64,000 nucleotides of DNA from the NCBI RefSeq assembly GCF_030913655.1, contig NZ_CP133189.1:1178001-1242000 (forward strand). Direction: 5' to 3'. A program made the translations under genes and the position numbers. The notes under the pieces were generated by a model. The model had not been told where the DNA came from and did no database searches. It worked only from the letters and a program-made list of their open reading frames with translations. The DNA is from Clostridium sp. MB40-C1. Lineage in GTDB: Bacteria; Bacillota; Clostridia; Clostridiales; Clostridiaceae. This document shows positions 34,377 through 45,415 of the stretch, in pieces (position 1 is the stretch's first letter; each line of letters starts with the position of its first letter).

Positions 34377-36437
34377 TTAATATTTAAACTTTGATACATC
34401 TATTTGCATGTCTTCTGCTAGTTTGGCTAAAGAATTACTAGCATTAGCTAAATCCGAAATAGAAGCATTTTGTTCTTCTACTGCAGCTGCAGTTTCTTCT
34501 GTCCCAGCGGCAGTTTCCTCTGAAATAGCAGATAGATTTTCAATCATTGTAATAATTTCATTCTTTTTGTCTGTCATATTATTACCTGATTTATTTAGCT
34601 TTTCTACTACTTTTTTCATTTCATCAATGGCTATTGCAATACCTTCAAATTTCTCATTTGTATTTTCAACACTTTTAGTTTGTTCTTTTGTATTAGTACT
34701 TACTTTTTCCATACTTTGAACTGCTTTTTCCATCTGAATTGCTAGTTCTTTAATTACTAAAGCAATTTCGTCTGTGAAGGCATTAGACTGTTCTGCTAAT
34801 TTTCTAATTTCATCTGCGACTACCGCAAAACCTTTGCCTGATTCACCTGCCCTAGCTGCCTCAATAGCTGCATTTAAAGCAAGTAAGTTAGTTTGAGATG
34901 CAATATTTTTTATCATTTCACTGGCTGATTCAATTTTCTCTGCACTATTATTGCTATCAATAATAATTTTATAAACTTCCTTTGATATATTTTCACTATC
35001 CCTAGTTTTTGTTACTAAATTTTTTAATGTAGTTATTCCTTCATTTTTTAAAGAGTCTACTTTTTCTATTGAATTGTTTAAAATAACCATAATCTGTTGA
35101 TCGTTTGAAATAAGTTCTCCAAGCTCATTTATATTCATAGCACCATTTTCAGTTTGTTTCGCCTGAGTTTCTGCAGTGTTAGCCATTTCCTCCATAGTTT
35201 TAGAAATTTCATTTGCTGCTTCTGCAGTTTGTTGGCTAGTAGAGGTAAGTTCTTCTGATGAAGCTGCTACATGTTCTGCGTTTTCTAAAGTTTTCTTAGC
35301 AAACTCCCTTAAATTTACAGTGATATTATTAAAAGCTCTTGCTAATAATCCAATTTCGTCTTCCTTTTCAACTAACTCTTTTGATATATCTTTGGTAAAA
35401 TCTAAATCTGCCATTTTTTGTCCATATTTTTCAAGAGCCTTAATAGGTTTTACTATAGCTTTTCCTATTAGGAAGATTAATGTTGCAATAATAATTGCGC
35501 CTATTACATAACAAATAATAAGTAAGTTTCTTATCATAGAAATTTTTTTATTAAACTCACTTTGATCTATTACGGCAGCAACAGACCAACCGTTAGATGA
35601 TACAGGATAATAACCTACATATTTATTTTGATCTTTATAAGAATATATTCCTGTACCTTGCTTTTGAGCAACCATATTTTTCCCGATTTCACCCATTGAT
35701 CCATTTTCTTTTGTTATATTATTTTTTAAAACCATTTCTTTTGAAGGATGATATACTAATTCACCTTTTTTGCTTACTAGAAACACGAATCCAGTTTCAC
35801 CGATTTTATATTTACCCATTATATTAGGTAATTCATCAAGGAGTATATCAACACCAACTACCCCTAAACTAGTTCCTTTTTTGTCATATATCACTTTTAC
35901 AATACTAATTACCATCTTTCCGGTTACAGAATCTACATAAGGTTCCGTATAGAGTACCTCTTCAGGTTTTAATTTTAAAGCTTCCTTATACCAATCTTTT
36001 TCATTGATAATCCAATTTGCTGGAGAGTCCCACTGATCTTGAGTAACTAAATAACTGGCATCATGTAACCCAATCCATACTAAAGAAAGATTTTTGTCCG
36101 TCTCTTTTATTTGTTTTAAAGAGAGTATTACATCATTGTAATTTGGATGATTTGGAATTTTGTCTTTAGTCTTTGCATCATTCATAAGTTTTATAATATC
36201 TTGATTTGTAGCCATTTGTTTTACTAAAACTTCATTTTTTTTAAAGAGCTCGTTGTTCTGATTAGCGGCAGATTTAGCTTCTGTCAAAAGGTTTTCATAA
36301 TTCATTTTGGTTACAATATCTTTAGTTTTTAATTCTAAAAAAATACCAGAAACTACAAAGACAACGAATACTGTTGTAAGTATATACAACATCATTTTGA
36401 CAAAAATACTTTTTTTGATAACGTTTTTAACATGCAT
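34377..36437 (-). CDS. Methyl-accepting chemotaxis protein (Cache sensor)
   Basis: 686 residues. Membrane segment near residues 12-35, a large extracellular double-Cache-like sensor to about residue 285 ([61 protein letters not shown]), a second membrane segment ([21 protein letters not shown]), HAMP, and a long coiled-coil signalling domain with the hairpin [20 protein letters not shown]. It senses small ligands and controls the CheA kinase. ATG 36437 follows AAGGAGGGAAAAGG; the upstream ATG at 36455 overlaps it. No CheW-binding C-terminal pentapeptide is seen. Confidence 0.92.
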   Translation of the reverse strand: MHVKNVIKKSIFVKMMLYILTTVFVVFVVSGIFLELKTKDIVTKMNYENLLTEAKSAANQNNELFKKNEVLVKQMATNQDIIKLMNDAKTKDKIPNHPNYNDVILSLKQIKETDKNLSLVWIGLHDASYLVTQDQWDSPANWIINEKDWYKEALKLKPEEVLYTEPYVDSVTGKMVISIVKVIYDKKGTSLGVVGVDILLDELPNIMGKYKIGETGFVFLVSKKGELVYHPSKEMVLKNNITKENGSMGEIGKNMVAQKQGTGIYSYKDQNKYVGYYPVSSNGWSVAAVIDQSEFNKKISMIRNLLIICYVIGAIIIATLIFLIGKAIVKPIKALEKYGQKMADLDFTKDISKELVEKEDEIGLLARAFNNITVNLREFAKKTLENAEHVAASSEELTSTSQQTAEAANEISKTMEEMANTAETQAKQTENGAMNINELGELISNDQQIMVILNNSIEKVDSLKNEGITTLKNLVTKTRDSENISKEVYKIIIDSNNSAEKIESASEMIKNIASQTNLLALNAAIEAARAGESGKGFAVVADEIRKLAEQSNAFTDEIALVIKELAIQMEKAVQSMEKVSTNTKEQTKSVENTNEKFEGIAIAIDEMKKVVEKLNKSGNNMTDKKNEIITMIENLSAISEETAAGTEETAAAVEEQNASISDLANASNSLAKLAEDMQIDVSKFKY

Positions 36438-36455
36438 ACCTTTTCCCTCCTTCAT

Positions 36456-36875
36456 ATTGGTAAATCTTAAGTTGTTTTACCTTTTAAATAAGGTTTTTGT
36501 CAAACTATTTTATGTTATTTATATTATATATTAGAAAAAATAGAAAATAAATAATTTTATTTAAAAATATGTCTATTTTTCGGTAATAATTTAAAATAAA
36601 TAGTATTTTATGTTTTATTTCAAGATAAATTACATAAATAAAATAAAATATGTAATAAAATCTTGATTCAATAAATCTTTTTTATAAATTATTATATATA
36701 ATTCTATATTATAGAAAAAAATATAAATATAAGATATAATGGTATCAATAATATTGTTGAAAAAAGCATTCTTACAAAATACGCAAAATATAAATAATTT
36801 TAATATCTTTGGAATAAAAAATTTTCAAAATGGTTGAATGATTAAAAAATATAAGATTAAAAGGGGAGATGTTAT
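36456..36875. other. Intergenic region between divergent chemoreceptors
   Basis: About 420 bp of extremely AT-rich DNA holding the divergent promoters of the two receptor genes. No gene, strong hairpin or repeat copy recognised. Confidence 0.5.
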
Positions 36876-38888
36876 GTGAAATCATTAAAAACCAAATTAA
36901 TAGTTATATTTACATTAGTTATATTTGCTTTAACAGTAGGATTAGGAGTTATATGTATGAATATTGTTAGCAATAATTTAACTAAGGATTGTTACAAGGA
37001 CTTAAAAAATTTATCTGTGGAAAAAGCCAATTATATAAAATCTAAGGTTGATGGTCAAATATTTTATGTAGAAGCTATAGCACAAGATGACAGAATTATT
37101 AACGAAAATATTTCTTGGGAGGAAAAGGTAGCTTATTTTGAAAAAGAAGCTAAAAGAGCTGGATATATGCGCTTTGCTTTTGCTGATAAAAATGGAAATG
37201 CTACTGTATTTAATAAACAAAGGGATACTGTAAATGTTAAAGATAGGGATTATTATCAAAAAGCTATCTCAGGTAAATCAGCTATATCAGATGTTATTAT
37301 AAGTGGTGTAACAAAAGAACCAATAGCTGTTGTTGCATCGCCTGTTGTAAAAGATGGTAAAATTTATGGGGTTTTTTATGGGGTAAGAGAAGGAACTTTT
37401 TTAAATGATGTTATTAGTAAAATTAAATATGGACAAACAGGATTCGGGATTATTATAAATGATAAAGGAACAACAGTTGGACATGCTAACAAAGAACTTG
37501 TTTTAAAGCAAAGTAATACTATAGAAATTGCAAAAAAAGATACATCTTTTAAAAGTTTAGCAGATTTGATACAAAATATAATTTCAAAGAAAGATGTTGG
37601 TAATGGAGATTATAGCTATAAAGGAATAAAAAACTCAGTGGGGTTTTCTCCTATAGAAGGAACTTCGTGGACAGTAGTATTTGGAATAGAAACATCTGAG
37701 GCATTAAGTGAAGTACAAAATATTAAAAATATTATTCTTATATTATCTATAATAATAATAACAATAGGAGGTATAATTACTTATTTTGTTAGTAAGACTA
37801 TATCAAAACCAATTGTTGCTACAACAACTGCAATGAATAAATTAGCTAAACTTGATTTTATATATGATGAAAACCATCCGTGTTTAAAATATATAAATAA
37901 CAAGGATGAAATAGGAAATATGGTAAATGCTATAGTAGAAATGGAGAAAAATGTTAGAGAGTTTATTAAAAATACTTCTTCAACAATACAACAAGTATCT
38001 GCTTCTTCACAAGAACTAACAGCCACATCACAACAATCAGCTACAGCTGCTCAAGAAGTAGCAAAGACTATAGAAGATATAGCAAATGGTGCGGGAAATC
38101 AAGCAAAGGATACAGAAACAGCAGCTTTAAGTGTAGAAGATATGGAAAAATTGCTAGAAGAAAATAAAGAATACGTAAAAGAATTAAATTATGCAGCAAA
38201 AAATATAGAAAAAGAAAAGGAAGAAGGCTTTAGTATATTAAAAGACCTTGTTGCAAAAACAAAAGAAAGTAATGAGGCATCAAAAGATATATATGAAACT
38301 ATACTTAGTAATAATAAAAGTGCAGAAAAGATAGAAGAAGCTAGTATTATGATTCAATCAATAGCAGAACAAACAAATCTATTAGCTTTAAATGCAGCGA
38401 TTGAAGCGGCAAGAGCAGGTGAACATGGAAAAGGATTTGCAGTAGTAGCAGAAGAAATAAGAAAACTAGCAGAAGAATCTAATAATTTTACAGAGGAAAT
38501 AAAAAAGGTAATAGAAGAATTAAAAGAAAAATCTCAAAATGCAGTAGATATAATAGAAGAAGTAAAAGGAATATCAGAGGCACAATCAGAAAGTGTAGGA
38601 AAAACAAAAGAAAAATTTGATAGAATAGCATCTTCTATAGAAGTAACTAATAATGTTATAGAGAAGTTAAATGAATCAGCAGGAGTTATGAATCAAAACA
38701 AAGATAAACTTGTAGAAATAATGCAAAATTTATCAGCAATAGCAGAGGAAAATGCAGCAGGAACAGAGCAATCTTTAGCATCTATAGAAGAGCAATCATT
38801 AAGTATAGAGAAAATAGCAAATGCTAGTGAAGGGTTAGCTCATATTGCACAGGAATTGCAGAATATAATTAATGAGTTTAAAGTGTGA
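36876..38888 (+). CDS. Methyl-accepting chemotaxis protein (Cache sensor)
   Basis: 670 residues. Membrane segment at about 8-28 ([21 protein letters not shown]), Cache-type sensor ([41 protein letters not shown]), second membrane segment near 285-303, HAMP-like region, and a signalling domain with [32 protein letters not shown]. Starts at GTG with AAGGGGAG before it. It is transcribed away from the receptor at 34377-36437 and is similar in domain order, so the two may be old duplicates with different sensors. Strong terminator at 38895. Confidence 0.92.
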   Translation: MKSLKTKLIVIFTLVIFALTVGLGVICMNIVSNNLTKDCYKDLKNLSVEKANYIKSKVDGQIFYVEAIAQDDRIINENISWEEKVAYFEKEAKRAGYMRFAFADKNGNATVFNKQRDTVNVKDRDYYQKAISGKSAISDVIISGVTKEPIAVVASPVVKDGKIYGVFYGVREGTFLNDVISKIKYGQTGFGIIINDKGTTVGHANKELVLKQSNTIEIAKKDTSFKSLADLIQNIISKKDVGNGDYSYKGIKNSVGFSPIEGTSWTVVFGIETSEALSEVQNIKNIILILSIIIITIGGIITYFVSKTISKPIVATTTAMNKLAKLDFIYDENHPCLKYINNKDEIGNMVNAIVEMEKNVREFIKNTSSTIQQVSASSQELTATSQQSATAAQEVAKTIEDIANGAGNQAKDTETAALSVEDMEKLLEENKEYVKELNYAAKNIEKEKEEGFSILKDLVAKTKESNEASKDIYETILSNNKSAEKIEEASIMIQSIAEQTNLLALNAAIEAARAGEHGKGFAVVAEEIRKLAEESNNFTEEIKKVIEELKEKSQNAVDIIEEVKGISEAQSESVGKTKEKFDRIASSIEVTNNVIEKLNESAGVMNQNKDKLVEIMQNLSAIAEENAAGTEQSLASIEEQSLSIEKIANASEGLAHIAQELQNIINEFKV

Positions 38889-38894
38889 ACTTAA

Positions 38895-38938
38895 AAAGAG
38901 GATGTAGGTTAAAATAGTTATAAACCTACATTCTCTTT
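38895..38938 (+). terminator. Terminator of chemoreceptor gene
   Basis: AAAGAGGATGTAGGTT pairs with AACCTACATTCTCTTT (one mismatch) over a 12-nt loop, directly after the stop. Confidence 0.75.
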
Positions 38939-38994
38939 ACTTATTATAATTTACACAAATCTATGGACGTTCTCTGGACATTTTGAAATTTAAT

Positions 38995-40125
38995 TTATTT
39001 AATTTCAAATGGAACTCTTGTTGCTTGGCTAAGTACTGATCCCTTATCTGATTTTACATCTTTACTTATAAATAGAGTGTATTTTTTTCCTTTTATATAA
39101 TTCTCTACTGGTGTAATTTTAATTGCTCCTGTTTCTTTATCAAAAGCTATTTTAGTTTCAACAAGAGTATTATCAGAATCAACTACAAATATATTTTTCC
39201 CGTTAAATGATTCTAATTTAAGATTTTTATTAAATCTTATTGTCCAAGTTTTATTAGTTTCAACTAATTTATTTTTAGGAGTATACTCTTTTTGTTCAGC
39301 TATTTTATTTTTCAATTTTTCCAAAACAGGACTTTGGAAATTTTTTAATTTTTCCATGTTATCAGAAATATCTTTTTTTAGTTTAACTATTCTATCAACT
39401 ATTTTAGCATATTCTTCACTAGTTTTATCAAGTTTACCTGATGGAGAATTTAATTGCTTCTTTATTGATTCAATTCTATTATTTAATGCATTTAGTTTTC
39501 CAATAAAGCTGTGACCACTAATATTTTCTTCTTCCTCAGTATCTTCTGATTCAGTATTTTCTTCTGTAACATCTGATACTTCTTCATTTATAGCATCTTG
39601 ATCTTCTTCTGTAACGGTTTCTGTATCTGTGTTTTCTAATATTGAATTTTCTTCGCTAGTTGTAGCAACTATATCATCTGTAGTTTGATTTTCTACTTCA
39701 TTATTAAATTCTTCTTGATCTACTAAATCTTGATTTTCTATATCTTGATTAGTTTCTTCTTGACTTACTGGATCTTGACTTTCTACTTCTTGATTAGTTT
39801 CTTCTTCATTTACTACATCTTGGTTTTCTGTATCCTGATTAGTTTCTTCTTGATCCACCTCGCCTTGATTTTGTGTTTCTGTACTAAAATATTTATTAAT
39901 TCTTTCTGACGTGTATTTGATATCCTTTTCAATTTTATCTAATTTGATATTTATTTTTTGTAATTCCATTGCCATTTTGTCATTCTTTTTCTGTTTAAGC
40001 ATTTCCTCAGTTTTACTATTTTTCTGTTCAATTTTGAGCATTGGTTTTGCTGAAGCTATTGTAGAAAATGAGAATGTAAGTATTAATGCTCCGACAAATC
40101 CTCTTATTTTGATAATTTTTTTCAT
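38995..40125 (-). CDS. Secreted acidic-repeat protein with C-terminal Ig-like (SbsA/Big_5) domain
   Basis: 376 residues. Signal peptide (FVGALILTFSFSTIASA), a coiled-coil-prone stretch (residues 33-80), a highly acidic Gln/Glu/Asn repeat region (85-147, period 15 residues), a second Glu/Asp-rich region to 200, another helical stretch (LNALNNRIESIKKQLNSPSG and on), and a C-terminal Ig-like domain (VETNKTWTIRFNKNLKLES, IKITPVENYIKGKKYTLFIS). That last domain is common in Firmicute surface proteins. Function unknown; probably extracellular. GGAGG precedes its ATG. It stands alone, facing chitinase 2 divergently. Confidence 0.8.
   Translation of the reverse strand: MKKIIKIRGFVGALILTFSFSTIASAKPMLKIEQKNSKTEEMLKQKKNDKMAMELQKINIKLDKIEKDIKYTSERINKYFSTETQNQGEVDQEETNQDTENQDVVNEEETNQEVESQDPVSQEETNQDIENQDLVDQEEFNNEVENQTTDDIVATTSEENSILENTDTETVTEEDQDAINEEVSDVTEENTESEDTEEEENISGHSFIGKLNALNNRIESIKKQLNSPSGKLDKTSEEYAKIVDRIVKLKKDISDNMEKLKNFQSPVLEKLKNKIAEQKEYTPKNKLVETNKTWTIRFNKNLKLESFNGKNIFVVDSDNTLVETKIAFDKETGAIKITPVENYIKGKKYTLFISKDVKSDKGSVLSQATRVPFEIK
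39685..39873 (-). repeat. 45-bp tandem repeat in coding sequence
   Basis: On the minus strand, three full 15-residue units (TNQDTENQDVVNEEE, TNQEVESQDPVSQEE, TNQDIENQDLVDQEE) plus partial units on both sides. The DNA units are similar but not identical. Such repeats can change in number by slippage. Confidence 0.8.
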
Positions 40126-40605
40126 TTTATAACCTCCCTTAGTAATTATTAGTTGAAAAACAATTTACATTATTAATTATCGTTAAAAATATTTTTGAAT
40201 TTAATTATTTTTTAAAATTAAATACATTTTTTAGTTTAATTAACTTTTATAAAGTAATAATTTTGATTATTGTTACAATACCTAAAGGTAAAGAATATAA
40301 AAATCAAAAACAAAATATAAAATTAGAATATCTCAATATTTTGTCAAGATCTATTTTAGTAAAACAAAGTAAAATGAAGATATAACCATAAAAGTATAAA
40401 AATAGATAGATTTAAATGATTACATGAATTAAATTGAATTAAATCCAATTTTTATCATTTAATATACAATGTTATAATAAAAATTGTAATTAGAAAAACG
40501 ATAAATTATAAATATTAATTAGTGTTTTAAAAGTTATGAAATGTTTCCCTAATATTATAAATATGTCAAGTGGAGTAATAAATAATTATAAAGGAGGAAA
40601 CTTTT
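40126..40605. other. Intergenic region between divergent surface protein and chitinase 2
   Basis: 480 bp of very AT-rich DNA with poly-A and poly-T tracts. It must hold two divergent promoters, but I see no convincing conserved boxes, hairpins or genes. Confidence 0.5.
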
Positions 40606-42819
40606 ATGACAAATTGTAAAAAAAATAAGCTAAAAGGATATATGGGGTGGATTCTATCTTTATTTATCTTGTTTAGCATTATTTCTGTGAGAGGGGGGGA
40701 TGTTAAAGCCAGTGAGCATAATCAATCTAAAAAAAGAGTTGTAGCCTATTTTACAGAATGGAGTGTTTATGGAGGACATAATAATTACAAGATATCTGAC
40801 GTGCCTTGGGATAAAGTTACTCATATAAATTATGCATTTGCAACCATAAAAAACAATAAGATTGCTTTGTTTGATAAATGGGCTGCTACCGAAATGAATT
40901 TTGGTGATGGTTGGGATTCACCTTATAATGGCAATCTTGGACAGATAAAAAAATACAAGAAGCTATATCCAAATGTAAAAGTGCTTATATCTATAGGTGG
41001 GTGGAGTCAATCAGCCGGATTTAATGGTGTAGCAAAAACTCCAGAAAACAGAAAAATTTTTTCTGATAGTGTTGTAGAATTTATTCGTCAGTGGAATTTA
41101 GATGGAGCTGACATAGACTGGGAATATCCTACTTTTAAAAGAGAAGGAGATACTATAGATAATCCTAATGACCAAGGAACACCTTGGGCAGATGAAGGAG
41201 AAAAACAAACCTTTACACTTCTTTTAAAGGATTTAAGAGAAGCATTAAATAATGCTGGCAGAGAAGATAATAAATATTATGAACTTACTGCTGCAGTTGG
41301 ATGTGGAAAAGATAAAATAGAGAAGACTGAGCCTGAAAAATATTCAGAATATTTAGACTTTATAAACATTATGACATATGATATGAATGGTGCTTGGGAA
41401 AATGTAACAGGGCATCAATCACCTTTATACAAAAATCCTTATGATAATCATGAAAATCAGTTAGTAAGAGAGTATTACAATGTAGATACAGCAATGAAGT
41501 TATTTGAATCTTATGGTATACCAAGAGACAAACTTGTAGTTGGATCTCCATATTATTCTCGTGGATGGAAAGGCGTAAAAAATGACGGACCTATAAAGGA
41601 ACTTCCAGGACTATTTGCTACAGCAACTGGTGGAGCAAAAGGAACATGGGATGGTGGACGTGCAGCAGGCTGCAATCCGTATCATTATATAAAAGGCACT
41701 TTAGAAAAAGATTCATCTTTTAAAAAATACAGAGATCCTTATTCAAAAGTTCCTTATTTATATAGTGAAGCCAAAGGAGAAATGTACACTTATGAAGATG
41801 AGATTTCTTTAGGTGAAAAAGTTAAATATGTAAAAGATAACAATTATGGTGGAATAATTTTCTGGGAACTAGCAGGAGATGCGCCTCTAAAAGGAAGCAG
41901 TTTAACAGATGTCATTTATAAAGGATTTTTTGGAGATGGAGATATACCTTCAGACGACAAATTACCTGAAGCGCCAGTATTATCTTTGAAAAATAATGAT
42001 ACCTATGGAAATTATGATATTAATATAGCTATACCATCAGCTAGCAGAGGCGATAAAGTTAAGTTATATGAAAATAATGAATTAATTTTAGAAGAAAAAT
42101 TAAGTGATTCATCTTCTAAAGATATAATAAAAAATTTCAAGGAAAAGAAAAAAGGCACATATACTTATACTGCAGAGATTATCAATAAGTATGGTAGTTC
42201 TAAAGGCAATAGTATAGTAGTGGAAGTATTAGATCCTAATGCTTTAATTGCTCCTGTTATTTCTGCAGATAAGGAAATTAACACAGGAAATTACAAAATA
42301 TCTATAGAAGTTTTAAAAAATAATAAAGGTAACTTAATTAAACTATATGAAAATGGAGTAGAGGTTTTAAGTGAGAGTATTGATGGGTTAAATAAAAAAG
42401 TGTTTACTAAAGAATTCAAAGGTAAAAAAATAGGAGAATACACTTATAAAGCAGAGATAGTAGGAAAAGACAATAAGATAGAAAGTAATACTTTAAAAGT
42501 AATTGTAAAAGAAGATAATCCATCATCTAAAGAAAAACCAGCAAAACCATTATTAACTCATGATAACTGGGAAAATAAAGAGAGTTATAATATTACTATG
42601 AATATGTGGTGGGGAGTTAATGGAGACAAAATAAGATTATATGAGAATGGAGTTTTAATTAGTGAAGCTAATTTAGTTTCTAATACTCCTCAAGCTCAGA
42701 CGTATAGCTTCAAAGTAACTGAAAGAAAAACTGGTAAATATACCTACTATGTAGAGCTTATTAATGAAGCTGGTGCAACTAGAAGTGATGATTTAGTTGT
42801 AAATGTAACTGGAAAGTAA
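40606..42819 (+). CDS. Secreted chitinase, GH18, with three C-terminal Ig/FnIII-like modules
   Basis: 737 residues. Signal peptide (GWILSLFILFSIISVRGGDVKA), GH18 barrel from about residue 44 to 445 with VAYFTEWSVYG, VLISIGGWSQS, the catalytic DGADIDWEYP (Glu173), NIMTYDMNGAW and GGIIFWELAGD. Then three modules of ~95 residues: 455-545, 546-638, 640-737, each with a [IK]xLYEN turn and a YTYxAEI strand; the last (DNWENKESYNITMNMWWGVNG) is the chitin-binding-like type also found in the protein at 42962-44971. It degrades chitin outside the cell. GGAGGAAAC precedes the ATG; terminator at 42846. Confidence 0.94.
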   Translation: MTNCKKNKLKGYMGWILSLFILFSIISVRGGDVKASEHNQSKKRVVAYFTEWSVYGGHNNYKISDVPWDKVTHINYAFATIKNNKIALFDKWAATEMNFGDGWDSPYNGNLGQIKKYKKLYPNVKVLISIGGWSQSAGFNGVAKTPENRKIFSDSVVEFIRQWNLDGADIDWEYPTFKREGDTIDNPNDQGTPWADEGEKQTFTLLLKDLREALNNAGREDNKYYELTAAVGCGKDKIEKTEPEKYSEYLDFINIMTYDMNGAWENVTGHQSPLYKNPYDNHENQLVREYYNVDTAMKLFESYGIPRDKLVVGSPYYSRGWKGVKNDGPIKELPGLFATATGGAKGTWDGGRAAGCNPYHYIKGTLEKDSSFKKYRDPYSKVPYLYSEAKGEMYTYEDEISLGEKVKYVKDNNYGGIIFWELAGDAPLKGSSLTDVIYKGFFGDGDIPSDDKLPEAPVLSLKNNDTYGNYDINIAIPSASRGDKVKLYENNELILEEKLSDSSSKDIIKNFKEKKKGTYTYTAEIINKYGSSKGNSIVVEVLDPNALIAPVISADKEINTGNYKISIEVLKNNKGNLIKLYENGVEVLSESIDGLNKKVFTKEFKGKKIGEYTYKAEIVGKDNKIESNTLKVIVKEDNPSSKEKPAKPLLTHDNWENKESYNITMNMWWGVNGDKIRLYENGVLISEANLVSNTPQAQTYSFKVTERKTGKYTYYVELINEAGATRSDDLVVNVTGK

Positions 42820-42845
42820 TAAATAAAGTAGATAGATTTAATATA

Positions 42846-42883
42846 AAAAGCTCTTAAGTATAAAAATGCACTTAAGAGCTTTT
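42846..42883 (+). terminator. Terminator of chitinase 2
   Basis: AAAAGCTCTTAAGT pairs perfectly with ACTTAAGAGCTTTT over 10 nt, followed by ATATTTT; it may also serve the convergent minus-strand gene. Confidence 0.85.
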
Positions 42884-42961
42884 ATATTTTAACACACAAT
42901 AATTGTTGTACTATCTAACAGCATAGTAGCTAGATTTTACACAATAATATTAGTAAATTAA

Positions 42962-44971
42962 CTAGCCAATATTATTAGCTGAGTTTATTTGTTCTATCCA
43001 TGAAGGTCCAGATGGAGCAGGTTGTTTGTTTTCAGGAAGATGCTTTTCACAAACTCTTAGAAGCGTTAAGAAATCATATCTTAAAGATACATGATCTCCA
43101 CCCCAATGCTTAGAAAGTACATCATAAGCTTTTTTAACATCCTCTTTCATAGCATTCCATTCATCATCACTTGGTATGTTTCTTCCATAATATAATCTTA
43201 ATTCTTTGAAGTAGTTTTCCATATCACTCCAAGTTATTTCAGCATCATAGAAGTTTTCTGTTTCTGAATCCATGGCTTTAATAACATTTTCGATGTTTTC
43301 AATATGATTAGCAAATCCAGAAAGATTAAACTCTTTATTTATGTCAGATGAGTTAATAAGCTGGTCTCTATGTTCTGTGAATAATTTTCTTTGAAGTAAG
43401 CCATAAACACCTCTATTGTAAGCATTATCTACTAAAACGAATTCTGCCCAAGGATCTTTACATTGATTTAAGCAACCTTTAAAATCATTATTTGGGATAG
43501 CATATAAAAGTTCTCTTGTCATTGTAAGACTCATGTAAGAAGACATAGCAGCATGTACATAAGATGGATCATCAGGTTCACCAGTTTTTAAAGTTACATA
43601 ATTTCCGTGTTCTGCTGAATCAGGAAAATAATCAGGGTATTGTTTTTTTATTTCGTTAAAGTTACCTTTTTCTTGTTGGAAAGGACCATCTGGATGTTTC
43701 TTTTGAATCGGCCATGACCAATCTTCACCATCAACTGTAACAATATTCTCTGTGTAACCAGATTTTAAAGGGGCTAGTCCACAAGTGAAATTTTCTTTTA
43801 TTGACAAACCAATCATAAAGTTTGGATTTAATCCAAAATACTCAGTGCCTGTACCAATTCCCATAGCTAAGTATTTAGAAGGCATCCAAATTCTTAAACC
43901 ATCTACACCATTTACAGGAACAGGCATTTTCTTTGGAAGTGGTATTATAAGTTGAGTACTTGATGCTGGATTATCATACATAAGTTTATTTCCAGTATTA
44001 ACTTTAATTTTAGGATTATAGTAATCATCTTTGTTAGCTATTAAATCATTTTCATTTAAGTTAGGCTTGTTTTTGACAAAGCTTGAAGGAAGAGAAGCAA
44101 AAGTTGGATAACTGATTTCTCCTCTAATTAAGTTTGATTTAAAGTTTGCAGGTGCTTTTGAAGAATTTTTTTTGCCTTTAACCACAAATATTCTAGTAGT
44201 ATTATAAGGGAAGAATCTTTCTTCTTGTTTTGTATTAATAACTACATTTTTACCGTTTTGTTTATAAGAGGCTGCATTAGAAACTGAAGTTATTTCATTA
44301 TCAGTTTCAAAAGACATTCCCCATAAAGAGAAACTACTACCTTCCCATACATATTTTTTATTAGGATTTGAAATAAATACTGCCCATTCAAAACTAGTAT
44401 CATCCTCATTTAAAACAGTATAACCTACAGCAGGTTCTCCGCTAACTGATTCAGGCAGTGGAACTTCGATAGGCTTGTCATTTTTAGTTACCTCATGAAC
44501 TATGGTGTTTTGAGATTTTGTAACACCAGTTGTATTTATAAGCTCAGCAGTGTATTTATAGGTTCCATTCCTTTTATCAGTAAATTTAACTTCAGCATGT
44601 TGTGCATTTGGTGAATTGTTTACAAGCTTAACTTCTTTGACTAATTTACCATTTTCGTAAAGCTTCCAAAGGTCACCATTAGTACCATGCCAGAGATCCA
44701 TTGAAATTGTGTAATTTGGAGAACCATCCCAGTTATCTTTAGAAATTTGGAAAGTAGCTGGAGCACTAGTTACAGCGTCCAAAACTTTTGAATTTGTTTT
44801 TAAAGTGCTCAATATATAAGCATTGTCATTAGATGTAAATTGCATTTTGGTAGGACATTTTTTTCCTTGATTTTTTTCTAAAGCACAAACAGGTGTAGAT
44901 ACACCTAATAATATAGCTGCTGAAAGAGCTATGGCATTTGCTTTCTTAATGGACTTAAATTTTTTATTCAA
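42962..44971 (-). CDS. Secreted protein with chitin-binding-like module and unknown catalytic-like domain
   Basis: 669 residues. Signal peptide (IALSAAILLGVSTPVCA), then a module (SKDNWDGSPNYTISMDLWHG, KLYENGKLVKEV, YKYTAELINTTGVTKS) very like the last module of chitinase 2, a beta-rich domain (ESVSGEPAVGYTVLNEDD, WAVFISNPNKKYVWEG) and a large C-terminal domain (~330-669) with YLAMGIGTGTEYFGLNPNFM, GLSIKENFTCG and many Trp and Tyr, helical, reminiscent of lysozyme-like enzymes but with no motif I can name. TTG start follows AAGGAGGTG; a strong promoter (TTGACA-17-TACTAT, 45027-44999) ends only ~7 bases upstream of it, ruling out longer starts. Confidence 0.75.
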   Translation of the reverse strand: MNKKFKSIKKANAIALSAAILLGVSTPVCALEKNQGKKCPTKMQFTSNDNAYILSTLKTNSKVLDAVTSAPATFQISKDNWDGSPNYTISMDLWHGTNGDLWKLYENGKLVKEVKLVNNSPNAQHAEVKFTDKRNGTYKYTAELINTTGVTKSQNTIVHEVTKNDKPIEVPLPESVSGEPAVGYTVLNEDDTSFEWAVFISNPNKKYVWEGSSFSLWGMSFETDNEITSVSNAASYKQNGKNVVINTKQEERFFPYNTTRIFVVKGKKNSSKAPANFKSNLIRGEISYPTFASLPSSFVKNKPNLNENDLIANKDDYYNPKIKVNTGNKLMYDNPASSTQLIIPLPKKMPVPVNGVDGLRIWMPSKYLAMGIGTGTEYFGLNPNFMIGLSIKENFTCGLAPLKSGYTENIVTVDGEDWSWPIQKKHPDGPFQQEKGNFNEIKKQYPDYFPDSAEHGNYVTLKTGEPDDPSYVHAAMSSYMSLTMTRELLYAIPNNDFKGCLNQCKDPWAEFVLVDNAYNRGVYGLLQRKLFTEHRDQLINSSDINKEFNLSGFANHIENIENVIKAMDSETENFYDAEITWSDMENYFKELRLYYGRNIPSDDEWNAMKEDVKKAYDVLSKHWGGDHVSLRYDFLTLLRVCEKHLPENKQPAPSGPSWIEQINSANNIG

Positions 44972-44998
44972 AAAAATACACCTCCTTATGTTATCTAC

Positions 44999-45027
44999 AT
45001 AGTAAACGGTTATTGTGAAATTGTCAA
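44999..45027 (-). promoter_or_regulatory. Strong sigma-A-type promoter
   Basis: On the minus strand TTGACA (45027-45022), 17-bp spacer, TACTAT (45004-44999). It is the best promoter match seen in the window and fixes the start of the secreted-protein gene near 44971. Confidence 0.75.
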
Positions 45028-45069
45028 TATATAACATAAATACAAAATAATTGTTTGAGATCAATTAAC

Positions 45070-45168
45070 AGAGGTTTATAAATGAAGGTACTAGTGTTGA
45101 TCAGGACTCCTCGCAAAAACGATGGGATAATGTATGTAAGTTAATAGAAAATAAAATTGATGAATAAA
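45070..45168 (+). pseudogene. Unidentified gene tail
   Basis: A 32-codon frame after a stop, ending INEGTSVDQDSSQKRWDNVC-KLIENKIDE. It has protein-like composition without start or ribosome site, and looks like the 3' end of a deleted gene. Family not recognised. Confidence 0.35.
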
Positions 45169-45415
45169 GTGAAACAAAGTTTGAATAAAGGATCTTTTTT
45201 TCTTTAAGGTTTTTATAATTAATGTTATTATATTTATATCATATTTGTTATTTGGAAAAGGTGTATAATTCAACAAGTACATAACTTGTATTATATATTT
45301 AAAATTATTAATTGTGCAATTTATTTATTAAAAAATAGTAACAAATCAAAGTCAATATAATGTGATCTAGACTTCATAAATATAATTAAAGTTAAAAGGA
45401 ATGTGGTTAATTAAT

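Noticed and set aside
39685-39873. CRISPR-like array
   Set aside because: Units are direct 45-bp coding repeats without unique spacers, in frame in one protein.
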